From Mycolicibacterium sp. J2 (GTDB taxonomy: Bacteria > Actinomycetota > Actinomycetes > Mycobacteriales > Mycobacteriaceae): a stretch of 64,000 bases of DNA. Position numbers and translations under genes: made by a program. The stretch lies in the NCBI RefSeq assembly GCF_026240945.1, contig NZ_JAPFPY010000010.1:186001-250000 (forward strand), given 5' to 3'. Of the stretch, positions 7,038 through 21,172 are shown one piece after another. Under the pieces are notes generated by a model, which saw only the letters and a program-made list of their open reading frames with translations, was not told the origin of the DNA and made no database searches. Within the stretch, counting starts at the first letter, position 1, and every line of letters begins with the position of its first letter.

Positions 7038-8804
7038 GTGGACGTTCGATCGGAGATCTCGCAACTGGATCCGGCGGCACGTGCCGCGCTGGCCGAGAAG
7101 ATACGTAACCGTTTGTCCCGCAACGACAATCGTTCGACCGACTATGACGTAGCCATCGCGGGCGGCGGGGTGGCGGCCCTGACCCTCGGGCTGGAATTGC
7201 GCACGTCCCGCCCGGACACCCGCATCGTGGTGGTCGAACCGCGCCCGCATCCGGTCCCCGAGATCACCCACACCGTCGGGGAGTCCACCGTCGAGATCTC
7301 GGCGCACTACCTCCGGGACCGGCTCGGTCTGGGCGACCACCTGAGCACCGCCCAACTGCGCAAGATGGGCTTGCGGATGTTCTTCACCCGCGGCGACAAC
7401 TCCGATATCGCCGCCCGGATGGAGCTGGGCAGTTCGTGCTTCGTCCCGCAGGTGACCTATCAGGTCGACCGTGGCAGGTTGGAGAACGAACTGCACCGGC
7501 GCTGCCTTGACGCCGGCATCGACATCGTCGGCGGCCGGGTGCGGTCCGTGCAGTTGAGCGCCGCGGGACCGCACACCGTCACCTGCCAGGACGCCGACAC
7601 CAGCACCGAGATCACCGCGCGCTGGGTCGTCGACGCCTCCGGCAGGAACCGGGCATTGGCCCGGCAGCTGGATCTCAAGCGTGCCAACGAGCATCGGTGC
7701 AACGCCGTGTGGTTCCGTGTCGCCACGGAAATCGATGTCGGTCGATGGAGTGACGATCCCAAGTGGCAGGCCCGCCTCGTCGAGGGTGACCGCGCGATGT
7801 CGACCAATCATCTGATGGGAGACGGTTACTGGGTATGGCTGATCCGGCTGGCGTCCGGTGCGACCAGCGTGGGGATCGTCGCCGACCCGGACTTCCACCG
7901 GTTCGACGAGTTCAACACCCTACCCAAGGCCCTGGCCTGGTTGCGGGCCCACGAACCTCAGTGCGCCGCGGTGCTCGCCGCCAACGACGCCCTCATTAGG
8001 GACTTCCGGGTGATGAAGAAGTACAGCCACGGCGTCGCGAAGGCCTTCGACGGCACGCAGCACTGGGCGATCACCGGCGACGCGGGCATCTTCCTGGATC
8101 CGCTGTACTCGTCGGGTCTCGATCTGGTGGCCGTGGGCAACGGACTCATCACCGATATGGTCACCCGCGACCTCGACGGAGAGGACGTGACCGCCCGAGC
8201 GCAGATCAGTGACACCCTGTTCCGCTCACTCACCGACATGTGGCTGGCGGTATATCAGGGGCAGTACACCCTGATGGGCACCCCCGCGGTGATGTCGGCG
8301 AAGATCATCTGGGATGTGGCCTTCTATTGGGGATTCATCGGGCTGCTGTACGCGAACGACCGGTTCACCCGGGTAGCCGACGAGCCGGACTTCGTGCCGC
8401 AGTTGGAAGGCCTGATCGCGCTGAGCAACCGGATGCAGCGATTCTTCCGGGAATGGGCGCGCATCGAGCACCGCGACGCCCCGGCAGACTTCGTCGATCT
8501 CTACGCCCCACTGAACTTCATGGTGACCCTGCACGCCGCGATGATGGACGAGCCGGCGAGCTTCCTGGACCGGTTCGAGGCCAACGCGCTGCTGCTCCGG
8601 CAGGTGGCCGGTCAGCTGGTCGACACCGTGATCGCGGACAAATCGGGGTGCTTCGACGATGACGAAACGGTGCGCCAGCTGCAGGTTTGGCAGCGCGATA
8701 CCCTGCTGCGCGAGCTGCGCGAGATCTATCGCCGCGAGCAACACCAGCACCCGGTGAGCGCCGATTGGATAGTCATGGCCGCACCCGCGATGCAGGCGAG
8801 CTGA
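7038..8804 (+). CDS. Flavin-dependent halogenase-like oxidoreductase
   Basis: A 588-residue flavoprotein starting at GTG 7038, behind a strong GGAGGAG site. The FAD-binding motif AIAGGGVAAL is at about residue 41-50 and the family block HTVGESTVEIS at about residue 78-88. Lys109 in LRKMGLRMFF aligns with the catalytic lysine of flavin-dependent halogenases (Lys79 of PrnA). GDAGIFLDPLYSSGLD near residue 347-362 is the second FAD motif of the same family. The glutamate that tryptophan halogenases carry in DPLEST is tyrosine here, as expected of phenol, pyrrole or carrier-protein-bound substrates rather than free tryptophan. The first 25 residues (ISQLDPAARAALAEKI) resemble linker segments of assembly-line enzymes. 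It precedes a polyketide synthase on the same strand. Oxidation without halogenation remains possible. Confidence 0.72.
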   Translation: MDVRSEISQLDPAARAALAEKIRNRLSRNDNRSTDYDVAIAGGGVAALTLGLELRTSRPDTRIVVVEPRPHPVPEITHTVGESTVEISAHYLRDRLGLGDHLSTAQLRKMGLRMFFTRGDNSDIAARMELGSSCFVPQVTYQVDRGRLENELHRRCLDAGIDIVGGRVRSVQLSAAGPHTVTCQDADTSTEITARWVVDASGRNRALARQLDLKRANEHRCNAVWFRVATEIDVGRWSDDPKWQARLVEGDRAMSTNHLMGDGYWVWLIRLASGATSVGIVADPDFHRFDEFNTLPKALAWLRAHEPQCAAVLAANDALIRDFRVMKKYSHGVAKAFDGTQHWAITGDAGIFLDPLYSSGLDLVAVGNGLITDMVTRDLDGEDVTARAQISDTLFRSLTDMWLAVYQGQYTLMGTPAVMSAKIIWDVAFYWGFIGLLYANDRFTRVADEPDFVPQLEGLIALSNRMQRFFREWARIEHRDAPADFVDLYAPLNFMVTLHAAMMDEPASFLDRFEANALLLRQVAGQLVDTVIADKSGCFDDDETVRQLQVWQRDTLLRELREIYRREQHQHPVSADWIVMAAPAMQAS

Positions 8805-8806
8805 TC

Positions 8807-8831
8807 CGCCGACGGGACCCATCCGTCGGCG
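8807..8831 (+). terminator. Hairpin after the halogenase-like gene
   Basis: A 9-base-pair perfect stem (CGCCGACGG and its complement) with a 7-base loop begins 3 bases after the stop codon. There is no T-tract, so it may be a weak terminator, a pause or an mRNA-stability element before the polyketide synthase gene. Confidence 0.35.
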
Positions 8832-8933
8832 ACCCGGTGACGAATGACTGCTGGACCGGCAAGTTGACGGGGGTCAGGTGGCGATGATGGGTGCAACCGG
8901 CGGTGTTCACGGTGGACGCTGGACGGTGACGGG

Positions 8934-14449
<5,516 letters not shown>

Positions 14450-14453
<4 letters not shown>

Positions 14454-15283
14454 GCGCGGTTCACGCGCGAGGATTGTGCAAAGCCTACGGACGCCGCCAA
14501 GCCGTGCACGACCTCGACCTCGACGTGCTGGCGGGGGAGATCTTCGCCATCCTGGGTCCCAACGGCGCGGGGAAATCCACCACCATCGAGATCCTGGAAG
14601 GTAATCGCCGGCGCGATGCCGGCGAGGTACGGGTGCTCGGTGAAGACCCGGGCACGGCGGGGCGGCGGTGGCGGGCCCGGATCGGCATCGTGCTGCAGGA
14701 AGTCAGTGATGCCGGGATGCTCACGGTCGACGAAACCCTGCGGATGTTCGGCAGTTGCTACGGCCATTCCCGCGCCCCCGCCGAGGTGCTGAACCTCGTC
14801 GGGCTCAGCGCGGTATCGGGAGCCCGGGTTCGAACGCTGTCCGGCGGCCAGCGCCGGCGACTGGACGTCGCGCTGGGTATCGTCGGCAACCCGGAGTTGT
14901 TGTTCCTTGATGAGCCGACCACCGGATTCGATCCCGAGGCCAGGCGCCAGTTCTGGGAGCTCATCAGGGCGCTGGCCGCCGACGGCACGACCATCCTGCT
15001 GACCACCCACTACTTGGAAGAGGCTGCCGCACTGGCGGATCGGGTGGCAGTGATCGCCGCCGGCCGGGTAGTGGCGGTCGATCCGCCGGCCAAGCTCATC
15101 GAACACGTCGGTCTGTCCGCCACGGTCCGGTGGGTGCAGGATGGCAGCGTGCATGTCGAGACCACCGACCGCCCCACCGAGTTGATCAGGCAGCTCAGCG
15201 CTGACGGCCGGGAGCTGGCAGATCTGACGGTCACCCGTCCGACCCTCGAGGAGGCCTACCTTCATCTGGTCGGGTTGGCGTGA
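14450..15283 (+). CDS. ABC exporter ATP-binding protein (DrrA-like)
   Basis: A 277-residue ATPase. Walker A LGPNGAGKSTT is near residue 38, signature TLSGGQRRRLDVALG, Walker B LLFLDEPTTGFD and H-loop LLTTHYLEEA are all intact. These are the motifs of the drug and natural-product exporter class (DrrA, ABC-2). Translation is coupled to the polyketide synthase (GTGA overlap) and to the next gene (GTGA overlap), so the ATPase, its permease and the synthase are made together. The likely job is export of the polyketide or self-protection of the producer. Confidence 0.92.
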
Positions 15284-16086
15284 CGACCAGAGCGCTCCCG
15301 TCACCGGTGCGTATCGGGTTCTCCCGTGTGATACCGGAATTGAAGATGTTCTATCGCAGGCCCGAGCAGGTGGCACTGACGTTCTCGATGCCTGCGGTGA
15401 TCTGCGTCCTGCTCGGCTCCATCTTCTCGGATCGGTTGCCCAACAGTGCGGTCACCACCGGGTCGGTGATCGCGGCCAGCATGCTCGCCTACGGCATCTT
15501 GTCGACGTCGTTCATCAATCTCGGGATCAGCATCGCCGCAGACCGCGACACCGGCGCATTGCGCCGGCTGCGCGGCACCCCCACCACGGCGATGTCGTAC
15601 TTCATCGGCAAGGTGATGCTGGTGGGGATCGTCAGCCTGGCCGAGGCGGTGATCCTGCTGCTGGTGGGCGTTCTCGTCTTCGGGCTGCGGCTGCCGACGA
15701 CGGTGTCCGGCTGGTTCACGCTGGGCTGGGTGTTCGTGCTCGGCATCGTCAGCTGCTCCCTGGTGGGCATCTTCATCAGCAACTTCGCCAGTAATGCGGT
15801 ATCAGCTGCGGTGATCACCAACGGCCCCGCCGTCGGATTGCAGTTTCTGTCCGGGACATACGTGCCGCTGATGGCGTTACCGACCTGGATGCTGATCGTC
15901 GGCTCGGTGTTTCCGGTCAAATGGATGGCGCAGGGCTTCCGCTCGGTACTGCTTCCGCCGGAGATGGTGATCTTCGAGCCGGCGGGCAGTTGGGAGCACG
16001 GACGCATCTTCCTGGTGTTGACGGCTTGGAGCGTCGGTGCGCTGATCGGCTGCCTCGCCGTGTTCCGCTGGTCGGACACCACGTGA
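15280..16086 (+). CDS. ABC-2 type exporter permease (DrrB-like)
   Basis: A 268-residue membrane protein with six predicted hydrophobic segments and an ABC-2 type layout: a cytoplasmic N-terminus (RVIPELKMFYRRPEQV), a first helix pair around VICVLLGSIFS, and the conserved RDTGALRRLRGTPTTAMSYF stretch that faces the ATPase. It overlaps the ATPase stop by 4 bases and is the last gene of the polyketide synthase operon. The gene ends 21 bases before the convergent alcohol dehydrogenase gene. Confidence 0.9.
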   Translation: MTTRALPSPVRIGFSRVIPELKMFYRRPEQVALTFSMPAVICVLLGSIFSDRLPNSAVTTGSVIAASMLAYGILSTSFINLGISIAADRDTGALRRLRGTPTTAMSYFIGKVMLVGIVSLAEAVILLLVGVLVFGLRLPTTVSGWFTLGWVFVLGIVSCSLVGIFISNFASNAVSAAVITNGPAVGLQFLSGTYVPLMALPTWMLIVGSVFPVKWMAQGFRSVLLPPEMVIFEPAGSWEHGRIFLVLTAWSVGALIGCLAVFRWSDTT

Positions 16087-16107
16087 GGCCGGAACCGTTG
16101 TGGCCGA

Positions 16108-17193
16108 CTAGAACTCGATGATCTGTCGCACCGCCGTTCCGTCCGCCAGCGCGTCCATCGCTGCGTTGATCTGATCGAGGGTGATCGTCGAGGACACCAA
16201 CGTCTCCACCGGGAGCCGGCCGGCCCGCCACAATTCGACGAACCGCGGGATGTCACGGGCCGGCACCGCCGACCCCAGATAACTGCCGATCAGCGACCGG
16301 CCCTCGGCCACCAGAGCCAACGGCGACACACTGATGCGCGCATCCGGGCGGGGCAGCCCGACGGTGATGGTCTTGCCACCCGGCGCGGTCAGCCCGACGG
16401 CGGTCTCCAGCGCCGCGGGATGCCCGACGGCCTCGATCACCACCTCGGCCTTCACGCCGGCGGCCTCCTCGGGGGTGTACGTCTCGTGCGCGCCGAGCTC
16501 GCGCGCCCGAGAAAGCTTCTCGGGCAACCGGTCCACCGCGATCACCCGCACGTCGTCGTGCGCCAGCGCGGTGAGCATCGCCGCCATCCCGACACCACCC
16601 ATCCCGACGACGGCCACCGTCTGGCCCGGCTTGGGCGCTCCGGCGTTGAGCACCGCACCGCCACCGGTGAGCACCGCGCAACCCAGCAGCGAGGCCACCA
16701 CCGGCGGAACATCGTCGTCCACCGGCACCACCGAGCGCCGGTCCACCACGGCATGCGTCGCGAAGCCGGACACCCCGAGGTGGTGCAGCACACCGTCACT
16801 CAGCCGAACGGCTCCGGACAGCAGCGTGCCCGCCCCGTTGGCGGCGCTGCCGGGGATGCACGGGGCCAGACCGTCCGTCGCGCAGGCGCTGCACTGCCCG
16901 CAGCGCGGCAGGAACGTCATCACCACTCGCTGCCCCACACCGAGATCCGATGTGCCGCCCACCTTCTCGATGACACCCGCGGCCTCATGGCCCAGCAGCA
17001 TCGGCACCGGCCGGACCCGATTACCGTCCACCACCGAAAGGTCGGAATGGCACAGCCCGGCCGCCTCGATCCGCACCAGCAGCTCACCGTCACCAGGATC
17101 GGCCAGGTCCAGTTCGGTGACCCGCAGCGGCTGCGACTCGGCGTAGGGGGCGGGCGCCCCGATGGTCTCCAGCACGGCACCACGAATCCTCAT
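16108..17193 (-). CDS. adhE1: Zinc-dependent alcohol dehydrogenase (AdhE1-like, Rv0162c)
   Basis: A 361-residue medium-chain dehydrogenase. The catalytic zinc region is visible (GLCHSD and GHEAAGVIEKVG). A complete structural-zinc lobe follows (CGQCSACATDGLAPC, four cysteines), then a Rossmann motif VVGMGGVGMAA. It should oxidise alcohols or reduce aldehydes with NAD+ or a mycobacterial cofactor. In M. tuberculosis adhE1 sits next to Rv0163 and Rv0164 upstream of mce1R, and the same neighbours follow here, which supports the symbol. It is divergent from the thioesterase gene with only 26 bases between the starts, so the two promoters must overlap. Confidence 0.88.
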   Translation of the reverse strand: MRIRGAVLETIGAPAPYAESQPLRVTELDLADPGDGELLVRIEAAGLCHSDLSVVDGNRVRPVPMLLGHEAAGVIEKVGGTSDLGVGQRVVMTFLPRCGQCSACATDGLAPCIPGSAANGAGTLLSGAVRLSDGVLHHLGVSGFATHAVVDRRSVVPVDDDVPPVVASLLGCAVLTGGGAVLNAGAPKPGQTVAVVGMGGVGMAAMLTALAHDDVRVIAVDRLPEKLSRARELGAHETYTPEEAAGVKAEVVIEAVGHPAALETAVGLTAPGGKTITVGLPRPDARISVSPLALVAEGRSLIGSYLGSAVPARDIPRFVELWRAGRLPVETLVSSTITLDQINAAMDALADGTAVRQIIEF

Positions 17194-17219
17194 CCCTCCA
17201 GCCTGACAGACTGGCCGCC

Positions 17220-17663
17220 ATGGACCTGACGAGTGCCGACTTTCCGGTGCATTGGCCGGTGCAGACCCGCTGGACCGACAACGACATGTTCGGGCACCTC
17301 AACAACGCGGTGTACTACGAACTGTTCGACACTGCGATCAACGCCTGGATCGGCGCGGGCACGGGCATCGACGCGATGACGGCACCGTGGCTGGGTGTGG
17401 TCGCCGAATCGGGGTGCCGGTACTTCGCCGAGCTGAAGTTCCCGGCGAACCTGGTGGTCGGGCTGGCCGTCACCCGGTTGGGCACCAGCAGCGTCACCTA
17501 CCGCACCGCGCTGTTCGTCGATGGCCGGCCGCTCGCCGCGGGATCCGATTCGCGGCTCGCCGCGGTCGGAACCTGGGTGCACGTCTACATCGACCGCGAC
17601 ACCCGCAGACCGGTGCCCATCCCGGACGCCATCCGGGAACTACTCACCGGCGCGGTGGTCTGA
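17220..17663 (+). CDS. Acyl-CoA thioesterase, hotdog fold (Rv0163-like)
   Basis: A 147-residue single-domain hotdog protein of the 4HBT family. The active-site stretch is TRWTDNDMFGHLNNAVYYELFD, in which the Asp and the downstream HLNN segment are characteristic. It should hydrolyse acyl-CoA thioesters in the cytoplasm. It is divergent from adhE1 and its last 24 bases overlap the end of the convergent 2-hydroxyacid dehydrogenase gene. Position and size agree with Rv0163 of M. tuberculosis. The acyl specificity is not evident. Confidence 0.85.
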   Translation: MDLTSADFPVHWPVQTRWTDNDMFGHLNNAVYYELFDTAINAWIGAGTGIDAMTAPWLGVVAESGCRYFAELKFPANLVVGLAVTRLGTSSVTYRTALFVDGRPLAAGSDSRLAAVGTWVHVYIDRDTRRPVPIPDAIRELLTGAVV

Positions 17664-18593
17664 CAGCCACCGCTCGATCGCCGCGACACCGTCGCGGAAG
17701 AAGATCCGGTACGGCCGGTCCGCGACATAGCCGAGATGCGGGGTGGTGACCACACCGGGCATGTCCCGCAACGGGTGCCCGGGCGGCAGTGGTTCGACAT
17801 CGAACACGTCCAGACCCGCCCCGGCGATCGAACCGGAGCGCAGCGCATCGATCAACGCCGCCTCGTCGACGATCGGGCCCCGCGAGGTGTTGACCAGCAA
17901 CGCGGTCGGTTTCATGGCCGCGAATTCAGCGGCACCGATCAGGCCCCGGGACCGGTCGCCGAGTTTCAGGTGCACCGTCAGCACGTCGACGGTGCCGAAG
18001 AATTCGTCGCGTGGCAGGTACCGGGCTCCGGCCGCGGCCGCGGTCTCGGGTGTCATGTTGGTGCTCCATGCCACGACCTCCATGCCGAAGGCCGCGCCGA
18101 TCCGCGCCACCCGCGGCCCGATCCGGCCCAGGCCCAGTACGCCGAGGACCCGTCCTTCGAGTTCGCGCCCCACCCCGAGCTGCCAACGGCCCTCGGCGAC
18201 CGCGCGGCTTTCGGCGACGAGGTTTCGAGCCGTCGCCAGGATCAGCGCCCAGGTCAGTTCCACCGTCGACGCCACGGATCCGCCGGTATGGCTGACCTCG
18301 ATGCCGAGCTCGCCGGCTGCGGCCATGTCGATCGACGCATTCGCGTTGCCGGTCGAGGCGATCATCCGCAACCGCGGCAGCCGGCTGAGTACGCTGCGCG
18401 GCAACGGGGTTCGCTCGCGCATCACGAACACGATGTCGAACGGCGCCAGCCGGGCGATCAGCGCTGTCTCGTCGGCCAGATGATCGTCGAAGACGGTCAC
18501 CTCGGCGCGCGCGATGACGGGCGACCAGTCGGCCATCCCCAGGGCGACGTTCTGGTAGTCGTCGAGGACGGCGACCCGGATCGGTGTGCTCAC
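17640..18593 (-). CDS. D-2-hydroxyacid dehydrogenase family protein
   Basis: A 317-residue NAD-dependent dehydrogenase of the D-3-phosphoglycerate dehydrogenase type. The cofactor motif is VLGLGRIGPRVA. The catalytic triad is intact: Arg in LVNTSRGPIVDE, Glu in DVFDVEPLP and His in TTPHLGY. It reduces 2-oxoacids to D-2-hydroxyacids or the reverse. It lies between the Rv0163 and Rv0164 equivalents, where I recall no such gene in M. tuberculosis, so it is probably a lineage-specific insertion. Its 3' end overlaps the thioesterase 3' end by 24 bases. The substrate is unknown. Confidence 0.88.
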   Translation of the reverse strand: MSTPIRVAVLDDYQNVALGMADWSPVIARAEVTVFDDHLADETALIARLAPFDIVFVMRERTPLPRSVLSRLPRLRMIASTGNANASIDMAAAGELGIEVSHTGGSVASTVELTWALILATARNLVAESRAVAEGRWQLGVGRELEGRVLGVLGLGRIGPRVARIGAAFGMEVVAWSTNMTPETAAAAGARYLPRDEFFGTVDVLTVHLKLGDRSRGLIGAAEFAAMKPTALLVNTSRGPIVDEAALIDALRSGSIAGAGLDVFDVEPLPPGHPLRDMPGVVTTPHLGYVADRPYRIFFRDGVAAIERWLSDHRAGE

Positions 18594-18613
18594 GACCCTT
18601 ATAGAATCGCCCG

Positions 18614-19054
18614 ATGCCCATCGTGAGCAAGACCGAAGAGGTCACCGCCTCCGCCGCGGCGATCATGGCGATCGTGGCCGACTTCGAGGCGTACCCGCAG
18701 TGGAACGAGGAGATCACCGGTCTCTGGATCCTCGCGCGGTACGACGACGGGCGGCCCAGCCAGCTCCGGCTGGACACCAAGATCCAGGGCATGGACAGCA
18801 CCTTCATCCAGGCCGTGTATTACCCCGCCGAGAACCAGATCCAGACCGTCTTGCAGCAGGGGGACATCTTCTCCAAGCAGGAGCAGCTGTTCTCGGTCGT
18901 CGAGATGGGTGCGACGTCGCTGCTCACCGTCGACATGGACGTCGAGGTCTCGATGCCCGGTGTCCCGTCGATGATGGTCAAGAAGATCGCCAACGACGCA
19001 CTGGAGCACCTGGCCGGCAACCTCAAGAAGCGGGCCGAGGAACTGGGCGCCTGA
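18614..19054 (+). CDS. SRPBCC family protein (TB18.5/Rv0164-like)
   Basis: A 146-residue START-like (polyketide cyclase/dehydrase) fold protein. The opening MPIVSKTEEVTASAAAIM followed by VADFEAYPQWNEEI is the usual first strand and helix of the family, and the C-terminal helix (DALEHLAGNLKKRAEEL) closes the ligand pocket. Such proteins bind lipids or other hydrophobic ligands; no enzymatic residues can be assigned. The starts of this gene and the 2-hydroxyacid dehydrogenase are divergent, 20 bases apart. In M. tuberculosis the equivalent Rv0164 directly precedes mce1R; here the IS30 element separates them. Confidence 0.85.
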   Translation: MPIVSKTEEVTASAAAIMAIVADFEAYPQWNEEITGLWILARYDDGRPSQLRLDTKIQGMDSTFIQAVYYPAENQIQTVLQQGDIFSKQEQLFSVVEMGATSLLTVDMDVEVSMPGVPSMMVKKIANDALEHLAGNLKKRAEELGA

Positions 19055-19107
19055 CGCGCCGAGATCGACGTTTGGCCGGTTCCTTCTCGGGCGGATTCAT
19101 ACGGTCA

Positions 19108-20368
19108 AGGCAACATTTCCTGGTTTTGGAGGTTGCTGTGCCGAGAGGGATTCCTGCGTCGCGGGCATTGAAGCGGGAGCTTCTTGATCGGGTGTGTCGG
19201 GGGCAGTCGGTGACAGCGGCTGAAATAGCGATGGGCGTGTCGCACGGGCTGGGCCATCAGTGGTGGCATAAGGCTGGTGGGATGACGCTTACAACGGGTC
19301 GGCGCGGCGGTGTCGCCGATGTGATCGAGCAGGATCGGCCGGGCGGGCCTGGGCATCGGATCAGCCTGGCTGAGCGTGTAGAGATCATGCGAGGGCTCGA
19401 CGATGAGTTGAGCTATGCCGAGATCGGGCGCCGGATCGGGCGCGACCGGTCGGTCGTGTGGAAAGAGATCCGCCGTAACCGAGGTGATGACGGGGACTAT
19501 CACGCGTTGATGGCTCATGCTCGATCTAAGAATAAAGCCAAGCGACCCAAGGCATTCAGGCTCAATGATCCGAAGCTGTGCGCGGCGGTGGAAACGTGGA
19601 TGGACGACGGGTGGAGCCCGCGGTTGATTGCGCAGGTGTTGGCCCAAGATCATCCCGCTGACAAGCTGATGCAGGTGAGCCACGAAACGATCTACCAGAG
19701 TCTGTACGTCCAGGCCCGTGGCAGTCTTCGTGCCGATCTGCATAAGAGTCTCTCGACCAAACGGGCGGCCCGAAAAACGCGTGGCCAGGTCCGTGGTCCC
19801 CGCGGGGCCTACGCCAGCGGCGAGGAATTCCGCATCAGCGATCGCCCCGCCGAGGCTGCTGACCGGGCAGTACCCGGACACTGGGAAGGCGACCTGATCA
19901 TGGGGGCCGGCAATACCAGCGCGATCGGCACCTTGGTCGAGCGCAGCACCCGGTTCACGATCTTGCTGCATCTGCCGGTCGACCATACTGCCGAGGCCGT
20001 AGCCACCGCGATGATCGCGGCGATGGGCGAGCTACCCGAGCATCTACGCCGTTCGATCACGTGGGACCGTGGCTCTGAGATGGCTCAATGGCGTCACATC
20101 CACCTGCAGCTCAAGGCGCCGGTCTACTTCTGCAATCCGCATTCACCCTGGCAGCGCGGCACCAATGAGAACACCAACCGACTCTTGCGGCATTGGTTCG
20201 AAAAGGGCACCGACCTAGCCGGTTACACCAGAGCCGACCTCAAACGTGTTCAAGACAAACTCAATACACGGCCCAGGCCCACCCTGGACCTCGATACCCC
20301 AGCCCAACGTCTCGCCGCCCTCATTAGCCAAACAGCCTGAATGTTTCCCCAACCACTTGACATTGCCT
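19108..20368 (+). mobile_element. IS30-family insertion sequence, about 1.26 kb
   Basis: The element holds one intact transposase gene and is bounded by imperfect terminal inverted repeats. The left end AGGCAACATTTCCTGGTTTT (from 19108) and the complement of the right end (to 20368) agree at about 15 of 25 positions, with AGGCAA and TGGTT conserved. No clear target duplication is visible, and a few bases of uncertainty remain at each edge. It is inserted between the Rv0164-like gene and the 3' end of mce1R, immediately next to a dispersed hairpin repeat (20369-20402). Confidence 0.75.
19138..20340 (+). CDS. IS30-family transposase
   Basis: A 400-residue DDE transposase, starting at GTG 19138 behind GGAGG. 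The N-terminal half has a helix-turn-helix region (RISLAERVEIMRGLDDELSY then IGRRIGRDRSVVWKEI) typical of IS30. The catalytic acids are all present: Asp252 in GHWEGDLIMG, Asp310 in ITWDRGSEM and Glu344 in WQRGTNENTN, with the 33-residue Asp-Glu spacing of this family. The frame is open along its whole length, so the enzyme is probably functional. The codon usage is less GC-biased than in the neighbours, as expected of a recent arrival. Confidence 0.93.
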   Translation: MPRGIPASRALKRELLDRVCRGQSVTAAEIAMGVSHGLGHQWWHKAGGMTLTTGRRGGVADVIEQDRPGGPGHRISLAERVEIMRGLDDELSYAEIGRRIGRDRSVVWKEIRRNRGDDGDYHALMAHARSKNKAKRPKAFRLNDPKLCAAVETWMDDGWSPRLIAQVLAQDHPADKLMQVSHETIYQSLYVQARGSLRADLHKSLSTKRAARKTRGQVRGPRGAYASGEEFRISDRPAEAADRAVPGHWEGDLIMGAGNTSAIGTLVERSTRFTILLHLPVDHTAEAVATAMIAAMGELPEHLRRSITWDRGSEMAQWRHIHLQLKAPVYFCNPHSPWQRGTNENTNRLLRHWFEKGTDLAGYTRADLKRVQDKLNTRPRPTLDLDTPAQRLAALISQTA

Positions 20369-20402
20369 CGCACAAAGTGGCCCGAAGGTGAGTTCGGGCG
20401 CA
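20369..20402 (+). repeat. Dispersed intergenic hairpin repeat, copy B
   Basis: These 34 bases match the minus strand of 5587-5620 at 29 of 34 positions. Here the core is a perfect hairpin, GCCCGAA-GGTGAG-TTCGGGC. It abuts the right end of the IS30 element and lies 9 bases beyond the 3' end of mce1R. The block CGCCGAGATCGACG on the other side of the IS (19056-19070) also has a counterpart near copy A, so the element may have landed in a longer repeat. Confidence 0.6.
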
Positions 20403-20410
20403 CGGGGCGG

Positions 20411-21091
20411 CTAGGTCCAGAGGCCGAGTTCGTCCAGGCGGCGGGTCAGGCGACGGGCGCCATCGGCGAACTGGCTGCGGGTCAGCCGCACCACCTCGTC
20501 CACGTCGCGGCGGCGCAGCGCGGCCACCAGCTGGCGATGGTTGGCCACCGCGTCCGCACCCCAGGACGGGTCGGCGGCATACAGGTTGGGCGGCAGGTAC
20601 CGCGCGGCGTGCAGCAGGAACCAGGCCAGCTTGATGCGTCCGGCGGACCTGTTGAACGCCCGGTGAAAGCTGAACTCCGCCATGGCGATCGATTCGACGT
20701 CCCCGGCGCCGACGGCCTCGGCCAGCGCGTCGGTCAGCCGGGAGAGTTCGTCGATCCCGTCTTCGGTGATCCGGGTGGCGGCCGACGCCGAGATCTCGGT
20801 TGCGATGGTCGTCTGCAGCCAGAAGATGTCGGCGATGTCGTCGCGGGTGAACGGCGCCACCACGTGCCCGCGGTGCGGTTCCAGCTGCACCATGCCCTCG
20901 CCGCGCAGGGTGCGTAACGCCTCGCGCACCGGGGTGATGCTGACTCCCAGCCGGGCCGCCGTCTCGTCCAGACGCACGAAGGTGCCCGGCGGCAAGGTGC
21001 CCGACATGATGGCAGCCCGCAGATGGGCGGCCACTTCGTAGGACAGCTGTTCGCGCCGGCTGATCGGCGCGGGCGTGGCGGGTGCGTTCAC
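20411..21091 (-). CDS. mce1R: GntR/FadR-family repressor of the mce1 operon
   Basis: A GntR-type regulator of about 226 residues. The winged helix is at the N-terminus (SYEVAAHLRAAIMSGTLPPG ... LGVSITPVREALRTLRGEG). An all-helical FCD ligand domain follows, with the metal or ligand histidines in FHRAFN and NHRQL. It is divergent from fadD5 and the mce1 genes, exactly as mce1R (Rv0165c) is in M. tuberculosis, where it represses this operon; a long-chain fatty-acid-derived ligand is probable. The start is uncertain: GTG 21091 (NAPATPAPISRREQL) fits homologues, while an in-frame GTG at 21169 would begin only a few bases from the palindrome at 21173-21184. Confidence 0.85.
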   Translation of the reverse strand: MNAPATPAPISRREQLSYEVAAHLRAAIMSGTLPPGTFVRLDETAARLGVSITPVREALRTLRGEGMVQLEPHRGHVVAPFTRDDIADIFWLQTTIATEISASAATRITEDGIDELSRLTDALAEAVGAGDVESIAMAEFSFHRAFNRSAGRIKLAWFLLHAARYLPPNLYAADPSWGADAVANHRQLVAALRRRDVDEVVRLTRSQFADGARRLTRRLDELGLWT

Positions 21092-21172
21092 GGTGGGGGC
21101 GCGCTGCCTTTCACAAAGTCGGAAGTTTGTCCGCACGCCATTCTCGTCATAGTGTGACCGCGGCAACACAAG

